A stretch of 64,000 nt of DNA from contig NZ_QYTV02000004.1 in NCBI RefSeq assembly GCF_003605385.1, positions 399,209-463,208 of the forward strand. Reading direction: 5' to 3'. Source of the stretch: Siminovitchia acidinfaciens (GTDB taxonomy: Bacteria > Bacillota > Bacilli > Bacillales > Bacillaceae_C). Below the pieces are notes generated by a model. That model was given only the letters and a program-made list of their open reading frames with translations, made no database searches and was not told the DNA's origin. Position numbers and translations under genes: made by a program. Below, one piece after another: positions 15,726 through 23,620 of the stretch; the first letter of the stretch is position 1, and each line of letters opens with the position of its first letter.

Positions 15726-17063
15726 TTAAGCCTCCAATTTATCAAAGGCAATTTGCGGTGGTTCTTTTTTAAAGAAATCAGTTGTAAATGCGAGGTAAAC
15801 AATACCTAACAGAGCCCAAATTCCCCCTGCTATGATCGAGAAGATATCAAGGTTAGCCCATAGGTAAACGACAAATGCTAATCCAATTGATGGAAAAATA
15901 AGACTTCCGACAACCAGGCTAAACGTACGCGGTCCTTGATGTCTGAAAAAGTTGATGATCACGCAAAGGTTCACAAATGAAAAAGCTGTAAAAGCCCCTA
16001 CATTTATCAAGGAAGAAGCTGCTTCCAGGCTTAGAAAAATAGCCGAAAGTGCCAAAACTCCAATAAGCAGGATGTTTGCTACCGGCGAGTTATATTTTGG
16101 ATGCAAATATCCAAAGAAACGCTTAGGGAGAACCCCATCCCTTCCCATGGCATAAAGCAGTCTTGAAGCACTGACCTGTGATGCCAGGCCGGAGGCGAAA
16201 CAAGAGAACAATGCCCCTGCGAGGAAAAAGGACAAGAATAAGTTCCCGCCGATAATTTGGGCAATTTCAGGAGAAGCCCCTTCAATATCGTTGAAAATAG
16301 AGACATCCGGAAATAGAGACTGCATAAAATAGGTAACCCCGAAAAAGAAAACGCCACCAATCCCCGCTACAAGAAGAATCGCTTTAGGTATGGTCTTTTT
16401 AGGTTTTACCGTATCCTCCGACAGTGTTGTAATGGCATCAAAACCAATAAACGATAAAGCCAATAAGGCCGCCGCCCCAAACAATCCTGATACGTCATCT
16501 CCTGAAGGGAAAATGTCACTGATAGGCATAAAGCTTTCAGGCCCTTTGACGATTGAACGAATGGTCAAATAAGTAAAAATTACCCCGACCAACGCTTGGA
16601 ATCCAACGAGAAGCAAGTTCACGGACGCAGCTATTTTTACACCGAATATATTTAAAAAGCTGATGATTACGATTAATCCCACTATCCAGACCCAGCCCGG
16701 GACCTCAGGAAAACCAGCGGAAAGATAAATGTCAGCAAGCAAGGCGTTGATCATCGGCAGGGCGATATAAGCAATAAAAGTTACCCAGCCAACAATGACA
16801 CCTAAATAAGGATTTATAATGTTCCTCGTATACGTATAGACAGATCCAGCATTTGGAAATTGCCGGACAAGCTTTCCGTAACTTAATGCCGTGAACAGGA
16901 TGGCAATAAATACAACGATGTAGGCAGCCGGAACGTGTCCGGACGATATGTCTGATGCGATTCCGAAAGTGTCAAACACCGCCATTGGCGCCATGTATGC
17001 CAGTCCGATAGCAACAACATGTATTAACTTTAATCTTCTTTCGATTTGATTGGTTTGTTCCAT
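15726..17063 (-). CDS. APC-superfamily amino acid/polyamine permease
   Basis: About 445 residues with some twelve transmembrane helices. The opening LKLIHVVAIGLAYMAPMAVFDTFGIASD is the conserved APC helix 1 (here 'G.AYM.P', a form seen in PuuP-like and putrescine/amino acid importers), and FPNAGSVYTYTRNIINPYLGVIVGW matches helix 3 with its cytoplasmic loop. APC carriers import amines or amino acids with H+. Its position 135 bases after an aldehyde dehydrogenase, within the agmatine/putrescine catabolic region, suggests a polyamine or related substrate; this is inference from context. The start is taken at the ATG at 17063; upstream residues in frame lack homology. Confidence 0.85.
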   Translation of the reverse strand: MEQTNQIERRLKLIHVVAIGLAYMAPMAVFDTFGIASDISSGHVPAAYIVVFIAILFTALSYGKLVRQFPNAGSVYTYTRNIINPYLGVIVGWVTFIAYIALPMINALLADIYLSAGFPEVPGWVWIVGLIVIISFLNIFGVKIAASVNLLLVGFQALVGVIFTYLTIRSIVKGPESFMPISDIFPSGDDVSGLFGAAALLALSFIGFDAITTLSEDTVKPKKTIPKAILLVAGIGGVFFFGVTYFMQSLFPDVSIFNDIEGASPEIAQIIGGNLFLSFFLAGALFSCFASGLASQVSASRLLYAMGRDGVLPKRFFGYLHPKYNSPVANILLIGVLALSAIFLSLEAASSLINVGAFTAFSFVNLCVIINFFRHQGPRTFSLVVGSLIFPSIGLAFVVYLWANLDIFSIIAGGIWALLGIVYLAFTTDFFKKEPPQIAFDKLEA

Positions 17064-17197
17064 AAAAACATCATACCTCTCAAGTTGAAATGTAGCGCAT
17101 AGAAGCGGCATCCACCTGTATACGTTTTCAAAAAGCAGTCAATTTCATTTTTCAAGGAAATCATGCCCGGCAGCTGATAGTCAGGCATGATTCACCA

Positions 17198-18679
17198 TTA
17201 GTCCAAATTAACCCAGACACTCTTTACTTCTGTGTAATTTTCCAAGGCGTAAGAACCCATTTCACGCCCAATTCCGGATTGCTTATATCCTCCAAAAGGT
17301 ACTGCAGCGTTCGTGAGATTATAGCAGTTGACCCATACAGATCCTGCCTTTAATTTACCGGCAACAACGTGGGCGTTCTTTAGGTTCTCAGTCCAAAGTC
17401 CCGCTCCAAGGCCATAAGGGCTGTTATTTGCACGTTCAACCACTTCATCGATTGTTTTATACGGCATGCAGGCGACGACTGGACCAAAAATTTCTTCCCT
17501 CGCAATCGTCATATGGTCTTCTGCAGAAAAAACTGTCGGCTGAACGAAATATCCTTTGTCCAAACTTTCTCCGCCAGCTAGAAGCTTCGCGCCTTCGTCC
17601 AGACCTTTTTGAATATAGGATGTGACGATGTCTAGCTGCCTCTTTGAAACGAGCGGTCCCATTTGTGTATCTTCTGCAAGGCCGTTTCCCAGCTTTACTC
17701 TCTTCGCGTAATCAGCGAGACGTTCCATTACCTCGTCGTACATTTGCTCTGGAATATAGGCTCTTGAACCTGCGCAGCATACTTCTCCCTGGTTGGCCAT
17801 GATTCCGTTAAATACACCAGGAATGGCCTTATCCAGGTCTGCATCAGGCAAGATAATGTTCGGTGATTTTCCGCCGAGCTCCAACGTTACGCGTTTCATT
17901 GTATCCGCTGCTGTTTTCATAATCGACTTTCCGACAGCCGTAGAGCCGGTGAAAGCAATTTTATTCACTTTCGGATGCTTAACAAGCGCATCGCCTGCTG
18001 ATTTTCCAAAACCAGGGACAATATTGACAACCCCTTCAGGGAAGCCCGCTTCTTCAATGAGCTTGCCCAAATAAAGTGCTGACAGAGGCGTCTGTTCAGC
18101 AGGTTTTAAAATGATCGTACATCCTGTAGCAAGTGCTGGAGCAATTTTCCACAGCGCCATCATAAGCGGGAAGTTCCAAGGAATAATCTGTCCAACTACG
18201 CCAACAGGTTCGTGGCGAGTATAGTTGAGAAATGAATTGGAAACTGGGATTGTTTGGCCTGTCATTTTCGTTGTCCAGCCCGCAAAGTATCTGAGCTGTT
18301 CGATAGCGTCAGGCACATCGGCGATTCTCATTTCATTGATCGGTTTACCGTTGTCCAGCGTGTCCAGCTGGGCAAGAACTTCAAAGTCCCTTTCCATTAA
18401 ATCAGCTAGCTTATGCATCAATTTGGCACGATCAGCTGCACTGATTCTTGACCAAGGTCCCTCTTCAAAAGCTGTTGCTGCAGCTTCAACCGCTTTATCA
18501 ATATCTTTTTCACGAGCTTCATACACGTGGGCCAACACTTCCCCTGTTGCAGGGTTATGCGTTTCGAATGTATGACCTTCAACAGATTCATGCCAGCCGC
18601 CATTTATGAATAACTTTTGCGGCCCCTGTAAAAAGTCACTTACCTTTGGATGAAGTGGTAAATTTTCATCAGATGTCAT
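17198..18679 (-). CDS. NAD(P)-dependent aldehyde dehydrogenase (likely 4-aminobutanal or related)
   Basis: A 493-residue class of ALDH with every catalytic element: VVGQIIPWNFPLMMALWKIAPALATGC, AFTGSTAVGKSIM (cofactor loop), the general base Glu in VTLELGGKSPNIIL, the nucleophile Cys in NQGEVCCAGSR, and EEIFGPVV near the end. ALDHs of this length oxidise small aldehydes to acids in the cytoplasm. With a class III aminotransferase, a carbamoyl hydrolase and agmatine deiminase nearby, oxidation of 4-aminobutanal to GABA is the most economical role. The start ATG at 18679 follows AAGGGGGTTG. A terminator-like hairpin at 18700-18730 separates it from upstream transcripts, so it probably has its own promoter in 18735-18800, which I could not define. 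Confidence 0.88.
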   Translation of the reverse strand: MTSDENLPLHPKVSDFLQGPQKLFINGGWHESVEGHTFETHNPATGEVLAHVYEAREKDIDKAVEAAATAFEEGPWSRISAADRAKLMHKLADLMERDFEVLAQLDTLDNGKPINEMRIADVPDAIEQLRYFAGWTTKMTGQTIPVSNSFLNYTRHEPVGVVGQIIPWNFPLMMALWKIAPALATGCTIILKPAEQTPLSALYLGKLIEEAGFPEGVVNIVPGFGKSAGDALVKHPKVNKIAFTGSTAVGKSIMKTAADTMKRVTLELGGKSPNIILPDADLDKAIPGVFNGIMANQGEVCCAGSRAYIPEQMYDEVMERLADYAKRVKLGNGLAEDTQMGPLVSKRQLDIVTSYIQKGLDEGAKLLAGGESLDKGYFVQPTVFSAEDHMTIAREEIFGPVVACMPYKTIDEVVERANNSPYGLGAGLWTENLKNAHVVAGKLKAGSVWVNCYNLTNAAVPFGGYKQSGIGREMGSYALENYTEVKSVWVNLD

Positions 18680-18699
18680 CTTTTCAACCCCCTTATCAA

Positions 18700-18730
18700 A
18701 AAGTGGACTGGCCGGGCATTCCGGCCAGTC
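18700..18730 (-). terminator. Hairpin terminator upstream of the aldehyde dehydrogenase
   Basis: Perfect 9-bp stem GACTGGCCG/CGGCCAGTC (18706-18714 with 18722-18730), then CACTTTTTG on the minus strand. It would end transcripts coming from the aminotransferase side. Confidence 0.65.
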
Positions 18731-18800
18731 TTTCATTGTAAAAGTTTAGCTGTATAAAAGATTGCCAAACACGGAAAAATTCTCTATGAACTTCTCTTAG

Positions 18801-19005
18801 TGCCCGTTTGGGCGGTTATCCTGCCTGCTTGGGCACGATTAGCCACGATTCGTTACCGTCTGGGCGATCATCCGGCCTATTCGGGCACGATTAACTGCGA
18901 TTTGTTACCGTTTGGGCAATTTTCCGGCCTGCTCAGGCACGATTAGCAACCCTGTGTACCCGTGTTTGCCATATTTCCCCCAACTCAGGCATTATGGCCT
19001 CAGCT
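18801..19005. repeat. 52-bp tandem hairpin repeat, array B (four units)
   Basis: Unit starts at 18801 (TGCCCG), 18853 (TTACCG), 18905 (TTACCG) and 18957 (TACCCG) are each exactly 52 bases apart. Every unit repeats GGGCA/GGGCG blocks, a TTTTCCGGCCT-like middle and CGGGCACGATTA at positions ~30-41. Anchor positions coincide with arrays A and C (NNxCCG at 1-6, GGxCAC at 31-36), but with G/C changes, so this is a diverged subfamily. The last unit degrades into the GC-rich element that follows. Confidence 0.8.
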
Positions 19006-19009
19006 TTTT

Positions 19010-19290
19010 TGGAGTCCAGCGGCGCACAGATGTGCTAGTGCCACTGAATCCACAGGATGCGGTGTTCTGTCAGGCGGCCTGCGCTTGTCTTATGCTTGTC
19101 GGGGCCGTTCGGGGCGCTTCCGCTTTTCCTCACTGTCCAGCTCCGGGCTCCAGCGACTAGCAGACTTTGCGCCTCCTCCTACGATAAGTCAACATCGGCT
19201 CCGACGGACAGGACGTCCTAGTGCCACCGAAGCCACAGGATGTGGCGGTCTGAGGCGGCCTTCGGCGCCGTTTTTCTTTTATCTCGTCGA
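19010..19290 (+). repeat. GC-rich dispersed element, copy 1 (composite)
   Basis: This gap contains two partial, head-to-tail copies of a dispersed repeat whose core reads CTCCGACGGACAGGA..GTCCTAGTGCCACCGAAGCCACA..GTGGCG..CTGAGGCGGCC..GGCGCC. The better copy is at 19195-19270; an older one is at 19010-19090. Other copies lie at 25038, 33840, 48498 (inverted) and 49550 (more diverged). The element is highly self-complementary, non-coding, and always intergenic. Confidence 0.7.
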
Positions 19291-19341
19291 AGGCCACTCT
19301 AGTCTGTACGTTGCTAAATGTCACCCTACACTTTTTCTTTC

Positions 19342-20715
19342 TTAAAGCGTTTTCGCAAATGCAGCTATTGACTCGTCAACGATGGCGATAATTCTTTCGA
19401 CTTCCTCTTTATTTACGACCAACGGAGGAGCAATCGCTACGATGTTCATGCCAGGAGTAAAGGCGAATGGTCTGATTAAAAGACCTCTTTTGTAGGATTC
19501 TTCCACAACTGTAACAGCTGCTTGGATTGATCCGTCAAATGGCTTGCCTGCTGCTGGATCTTCCATCAAATCGAATCCGGCAAGAAGGCCTCTGTTTCTT
19601 GTGTTTCCAACAAAAGCATATTTATCTTCCAAATAGGCTAGACCTTTTTTCAACTCGTCTCCCATGACTCTTGCGTTTTCAATCAGGCCGTCACGCTCAA
19701 GAATTTCAAGGTTTTTCAAGCCGACTGCGCACGCTGTTGGATGTCCGCTGTACGTAAATCCGTGAGGGAGCATTCCGTCGTATGTGTGGAATGTATCTCT
19801 GATTTCATCAGTCATGAGCACGCCGCCAAGCTGTACATAACCGCTTGTCATCCCTTTAGCCACACACATGAAATCAGGAACAACATCCCAATGATCCACA
19901 CCGAACATTTTTCCGGTTCTTCCGAATCCGCAGATGATTTCGTCGGCAATCATGTGAATGTCAAACTCGTCGCAAAGCGCACGAACTGCTTTCAAGTAAC
20001 CTTCTGGTGGAACATGTACGCCGCCGGCACCTTGGACTGGCTCTAGGATGACAGCCGCAACTTTATCAGCGCCTTCTTTCTCAATAATGCTTCTGATGGA
20101 GCCTTCATACTCAGGATGGCTTTTGTCGCCAAGCTCGCATTCAGTCAAATGAGGCTTCGCGTTGACGATATTAGGATCCCCTGATCCGGAGAATTCACGG
20201 TAAGCGTCAATTCCTGTTGCCCTTTGGGTTGCAATGGTAACTCCGTGATAGCCTCTTCTTAAAGAAATAATGAGTTTCTTGTCTTTCTTTCCTTTTAAAT
20301 CCCAATAAGATCTGGACAATTTAAAAGCTGTATCGTTGGATTCTGATCCGCCGGAAGTATAGAAAATGGTATTCAAGTCGCCAGGTGTGACTTCGGCAAT
20401 TTTTTCAGCCAAACGTACAGACGCTTCATTCGAATATCCATAGAAGGTAGTTGTGTAAGCCGCTTTCGTCATTTGCTCATAGGCCGCTTCGGCCAATTCT
20501 TTCACACCATGACCAACGTTTACGTTCCAAAGCATGGAAACTCCGTCGATGTATGTTTTGCCTCCCATGTCTTTTAAATAAATGCCTTCTCCGCTTTCAA
20601 AAATCAGTTTTGGACCGATTTCAGAATGAAGTTTTGGATTAGTGGACGGATGAAGAATATGTTTTTTATCCAGTGCAGATAGCTCGTTGAATAATGTTTC
20701 AGTTTGTTGACTCAT
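19342..20715 (-). CDS. Class III PLP-dependent aminotransferase (putrescine/diamine transaminase-like)
   Basis: A 457-residue ω-aminotransferase. Visible: IYLKDMGGKTYIDGVSMLWNVNVGHG (N-terminal substrate/PLP region), FYTSGGSESNDTAFKLSR (PLP-phosphate loop), RRGYHGVTIATQ, the cofactor aspartate in IADEIICGFGRTGKMFG, and the Schiff-base lysine in CVAKGMTSGYVQLGG. Length and motif order match SpuC-type putrescine-pyruvate and related ω-amino acid transaminases. It follows the M20 hydrolase by ~55 bases on the same strand and so would share the sigma-54 promoter at 22035-22050. Proposed role: putrescine plus pyruvate to 4-aminobutanal plus alanine. Other amines cannot be excluded. Confidence 0.88.
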   Translation of the reverse strand: MSQQTETLFNELSALDKKHILHPSTNPKLHSEIGPKLIFESGEGIYLKDMGGKTYIDGVSMLWNVNVGHGVKELAEAAYEQMTKAAYTTTFYGYSNEASVRLAEKIAEVTPGDLNTIFYTSGGSESNDTAFKLSRSYWDLKGKKDKKLIISLRRGYHGVTIATQRATGIDAYREFSGSGDPNIVNAKPHLTECELGDKSHPEYEGSIRSIIEKEGADKVAAVILEPVQGAGGVHVPPEGYLKAVRALCDEFDIHMIADEIICGFGRTGKMFGVDHWDVVPDFMCVAKGMTSGYVQLGGVLMTDEIRDTFHTYDGMLPHGFTYSGHPTACAVGLKNLEILERDGLIENARVMGDELKKGLAYLEDKYAFVGNTRNRGLLAGFDLMEDPAAGKPFDGSIQAAVTVVEESYKRGLLIRPFAFTPGMNIVAIAPPLVVNKEEVERIIAIVDESIAAFAKTL

Positions 20716-20769
20716 TTAAATCTCCCCTTTAATTGTTTTGTTATTGGTAAGGCGCCAGGCGCCGAAATA

Positions 20770-22008
20770 CTATTTGGTACCTGCCAGCTTTTGAACAACA
20801 TACAAAAGGACGTTCGCCCCTTTTTCAATGTCATCATCCAGCGTAAGTTCCTCCTCGTTGTGGCTGATTCCGTCAATGCTCGGCACAAAAATCATGCCGG
20901 AATCTGCCACTCCGGCCATATATTTTGCATCATGGCCTGGACCGCTGAACAATTCCAGAGATGAATATCCAAATTTATCCACAGCTTCTTGAATGGCATC
21001 TTTGACAGCCGGTGCGAATAAGGTTGTCTCTGTATTCCAATCAGTCGTGATCGTCAATTCCACTTCGCTCATCAATGCAATAGCACTGAGCTGCTCTTTT
21101 AATCTTTCGAAAGCATGAGACCGTAATTCATTGTCCTCGTGGCGAATATCAATCGTAAATTCCACCTCTCCAGGAATTACGTTTGTGACATTCGGTCTTA
21201 CATCCATTTTTCCGATGGTAGTTTTTAAGCCTTTGATCTCATCCGTGATCTCATTAACTTTTAAAATCATCTTGGAAGCAGCCACAAGTGCATCTTTCCT
21301 GTTTTCCATCGGAGTCGGCCCTGCGTGGTTCGTTTTTCCAGTCACCTTTACCGTGAACCAGTCAATACCTTGGATTCCCTGCACAACACCGATTGTTTTT
21401 TCCTTGTCATGTAAAATCGGTCCTTGCTCGATATGCAGTTCTATGAAGTTTTTGACATTTGTCAGCCGATTCTTGGAATCTCCCAAATAATCAATGTCTG
21501 TCAGAGCCTGCTCAAAGGAGATCCCTTCAGCATCCTTGATGCCATATATGTAATCCTTTGTGAAATCTCCGGTAATTCCGCCGGACCCAAGCATCGGTGG
21601 AGCGAAACGGGCTCCCTCTTCATTGGTAAAATTGACAATTTCCACTGGATATTCGGTTTCAATATCGTTTTCATTCAGAATGCGGATTACTTCCAGTGCG
21701 GACAATACTCCTAAAATACCATCATACTTGCCTCCGCATGGCTGTGTATCCAAGTGGGATCCGATGGCAACAGACGGTCCATCTTCAAGCTTCCCTTTTC
21801 TTTTTCCATATATGTTTCCAAAATCGTCTATTCTTACTTCAAGACCTTCCTCTTTTAACCAGTCGACAAATATATCGCGCATGTTTTTATCAGCTTCCGA
21901 TAACGCCAGGCGGTTTAATCCCCCGTTTCCGGATGGGCCGATGGAAGAGCTTACTTTTATCGTTTCAAGCAAACGCTCTCTGTTTACTTTCAATAATGTC
22001 TTTTCCAT
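20770..22008 (-). CDS. Zn-dependent M20-family N-carbamoyl hydrolase (AllC/HyuC/β-ureidopropionase type)
   Basis: About 412 residues of the M20/M28 amidohydrolase group acting on N-carbamoyl amines. Metal ligands are visible: His and Asp in IGSHLDTQPCGGKYDG (~90-105), Glu in NFTNEEGARF, His in ELHIEQGP, and the distal His in SIDGISHNEEE. The lid domain contains GKTNHAGPTPMENRKDAL. Characterised members cleave the carbamoyl group of N-carbamoyl amino acids, allantoate or β-ureidopropionate to CO2, ammonia and amine. Here it is divergent from a sigma-54 activator and in the same region as agmatine deiminase, suggesting N-carbamoylputrescine as substrate (inference). GGAGG is followed by ATGCGTATG; the second ATG (22008) has the better spacing. 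Confidence 0.87.
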   Translation of the reverse strand: MEKTLLKVNRERLLETIKVSSSIGPSGNGGLNRLALSEADKNMRDIFVDWLKEEGLEVRIDDFGNIYGKRKGKLEDGPSVAIGSHLDTQPCGGKYDGILGVLSALEVIRILNENDIETEYPVEIVNFTNEEGARFAPPMLGSGGITGDFTKDYIYGIKDAEGISFEQALTDIDYLGDSKNRLTNVKNFIELHIEQGPILHDKEKTIGVVQGIQGIDWFTVKVTGKTNHAGPTPMENRKDALVAASKMILKVNEITDEIKGLKTTIGKMDVRPNVTNVIPGEVEFTIDIRHEDNELRSHAFERLKEQLSAIALMSEVELTITTDWNTETTLFAPAVKDAIQEAVDKFGYSSLELFSGPGHDAKYMAGVADSGMIFVPSIDGISHNEEELTLDDDIEKGANVLLYVVQKLAGTK

Positions 22009-22034
22009 ACGCATCCTCCTCACTATACAAATGT

Positions 22035-22050
22035 TGCAAGAACCATGCCA
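22035..22050 (-). promoter_or_regulatory. Sigma-54 promoter for the hydrolase-aminotransferase operon
   Basis: On the minus strand TGGCAT-N5-TTGCA reads exactly as a -24/-12 promoter (consensus TGGCAy-N5-TTGCw). It ends 27 bases before the preferred start codon of the M20 hydrolase. The divergent gene encodes a GAFTGA-type activator. Confidence 0.8.
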
Positions 22051-22077
22051 AACCTTAATCCCTTTAAAATTAAAGCC

Positions 22078-22107
22078 TTTTCATTTAGGAGAATAGTAAT
22101 ATATAAT
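22078..22107 (+). promoter_or_regulatory. Likely sigma-A promoter of the sigma-54 activator gene
   Basis: TTTTCA (22078-22083), an 18-base spacer and a perfect TATAAT (22102-22107), 70 bases before the activator start. It overlaps the region where an enhancer site for the divergent sigma-54 promoter would be expected, so autoregulation is possible. Confidence 0.5.
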
Positions 22108-22176
22108 AGACATGAACCGAAATCGAAGTAATTGATGCGATATCGAATCATTTTTTTCAATGAGGAGGGGCATTAT

Positions 22177-23562
22177 ATGGGGAATTATTTTTTTAATGAT
22201 CGGCACTTTCATCAAGTATTCAATCATTTAAAAGACGGTATTTTCATAGCGGATAAAAACGGCGTCGCCCTCTGGTGCAATGATACAAGTACGAGGCAGA
22301 TCGGTGCACCGCGCTCCAAGATTGTAGGCAGACATGTGAATGACTTGGAGAACAATGGCTTTTTCACCCCTTCAGTGACTAAAATCGTCTTGGAAAACAG
22401 AGAAGTCGTGACAAAGGTCCAGACCTCAAAAGACCGGCAGTTCCTCGCAACAGGATATCTTGTAAAGATCGATGAAGATAATGCTGAATATATACTCGTT
22501 CAAGTAAAGGACATTACCGAAACAGTAAAGAACTCATTTAAGCTTGAAAAAGCAGAATCTCTGATGCGACAATATTGGGAAGAACTTCAAGAAATGAAGA
22601 AAAGCCGGCAGAGGGGTAAAACAAGCCAGTTAATCATCGGAAACAGTAAGAGCAATGAAGAATTATTGGATTTAGTGAACCGGGTTGCAACTGTTGATGC
22701 AACGATCCTACTAACGGGTGAATCCGGCGTCGGCAAAAGCTTGATTGCCGGTGAAATTCATAAACACAGTCCAAGAAGAGACAAGAATTTTGTTCAGATT
22801 AACTGTGGAGCAATCCCAGAAACCCTGCTGGAGTCGGAGCTTTTTGGCTACAAAAAAGGGGCTTTCACAGGTGCAAGCCAAAGCGGAAAGAAAGGGCTTG
22901 TTGAAAAAGCGGACGGTGGAACATTATTTTTGGACGAAATTGGCGAGCTTCCTTTAGCGTTGCAGCCTAAACTGCTCCAATTGGTACAAGATAAGTCGTT
23001 TATTCCAGTTGGGGGTACAGAGCTTAAAAAGGTTGATATCCGAATCATCGCCGCCACTAATCAGGACCTGCAGCAGATGGTACAGGAAAAGCGGTTCCGT
23101 GAGGATTTATATTACCGGCTGAATGTCGTGTCCATCCAAATTCCCGCGCTACGGGAACGAAAAGAAGATATCCCGCCATTGATCTATCACTATTTAAACA
23201 CTTTTAACGATAAATATATGAAAAAGTCATCTTTGGACAGCGGCGTTCTTGAATACCTTCAAAACTACAGCTGGCCTGGAAATATCCGGGAGCTTGAGAA
23301 CATGATAGAGCGCTTAATCGTAACAGCAAAAGAGGAAACGATTACAGTTTCGGATCTTCCTGATAAAATTTTATACGAAGAGATAATGGATCACTCCATC
23401 CGAAAATTGAACAATCAAAGCCTTCCAGAGTACTTGGAAACAATCGAAAGAAGATTGATAGAGGAAGCGAAAGTAAAGTACCCTTCTACGAGAAAAGCGG
23501 CCGAGTCTCTCGGATTGACCCAATCTTCCTATTTAAGAAGGCTGAAAAAATACGAATTTTAG
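22177..23562 (+). CDS. Sigma-54-dependent transcriptional activator with N-terminal PAS domain
   Basis: A 461-residue bacterial enhancer-binding protein of the RocR/AcoR kind. An N-terminal PAS domain spans ~10-115 (DGIFIADKNGVALWCNDTS..., then YILVQVKDITE). The central AAA+ domain (~160-395) has Walker A GESGVGKS, the sigma-54 contact loop GAFTGA (in KKGAFTGASQSGKKG), Walker B GGTLFLDEIGEL and the arginine-finger region FREDLYYRLNVV. A C-terminal Fis-type helix-turn-helix ends TRKAAESLGLTQSSYLRRLKKY. The start ATG at 22177 has GAGGAGGGG before it. Two matching sigma-54 promoters flank the gene, so it likely activates the agmatine/putrescine genes when its PAS domain senses a pathway metabolite. 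Confidence 0.92.
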   Translation: MGNYFFNDRHFHQVFNHLKDGIFIADKNGVALWCNDTSTRQIGAPRSKIVGRHVNDLENNGFFTPSVTKIVLENREVVTKVQTSKDRQFLATGYLVKIDEDNAEYILVQVKDITETVKNSFKLEKAESLMRQYWEELQEMKKSRQRGKTSQLIIGNSKSNEELLDLVNRVATVDATILLTGESGVGKSLIAGEIHKHSPRRDKNFVQINCGAIPETLLESELFGYKKGAFTGASQSGKKGLVEKADGGTLFLDEIGELPLALQPKLLQLVQDKSFIPVGGTELKKVDIRIIAATNQDLQQMVQEKRFREDLYYRLNVVSIQIPALRERKEDIPPLIYHYLNTFNDKYMKKSSLDSGVLEYLQNYSWPGNIRELENMIERLIVTAKEETITVSDLPDKILYEEIMDHSIRKLNNQSLPEYLETIERRLIEEAKVKYPSTRKAAESLGLTQSSYLRRLKKYEF

Positions 23563-23567
23563 TTTCA

Positions 23568-23583
23568 TGGCATAAAAGTTGCA
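23568..23583 (+). promoter_or_regulatory. Sigma-54 promoter for agmatine deiminase
   Basis: TGGCAT-AAAAG-TTGCA, a perfect match to the -24/-12 consensus, starts 5 bases after the activator stop codon and 38 bases before the aguA start. The enhancer would have to lie inside the activator gene, further upstream, or downstream, as for RocR at rocG. Confidence 0.82.
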
Positions 23584-23620
23584 TAATTATATCATTGAAC
23601 ATATATGGAGGGGGATCATT

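Noticed and set aside
18735-18800. Third sigma-54 promoter before the aldehyde dehydrogenase
   Set aside because: A TGGCAA is present on the minus strand but is not followed at five bases by TTGC; the -12 element is missing.
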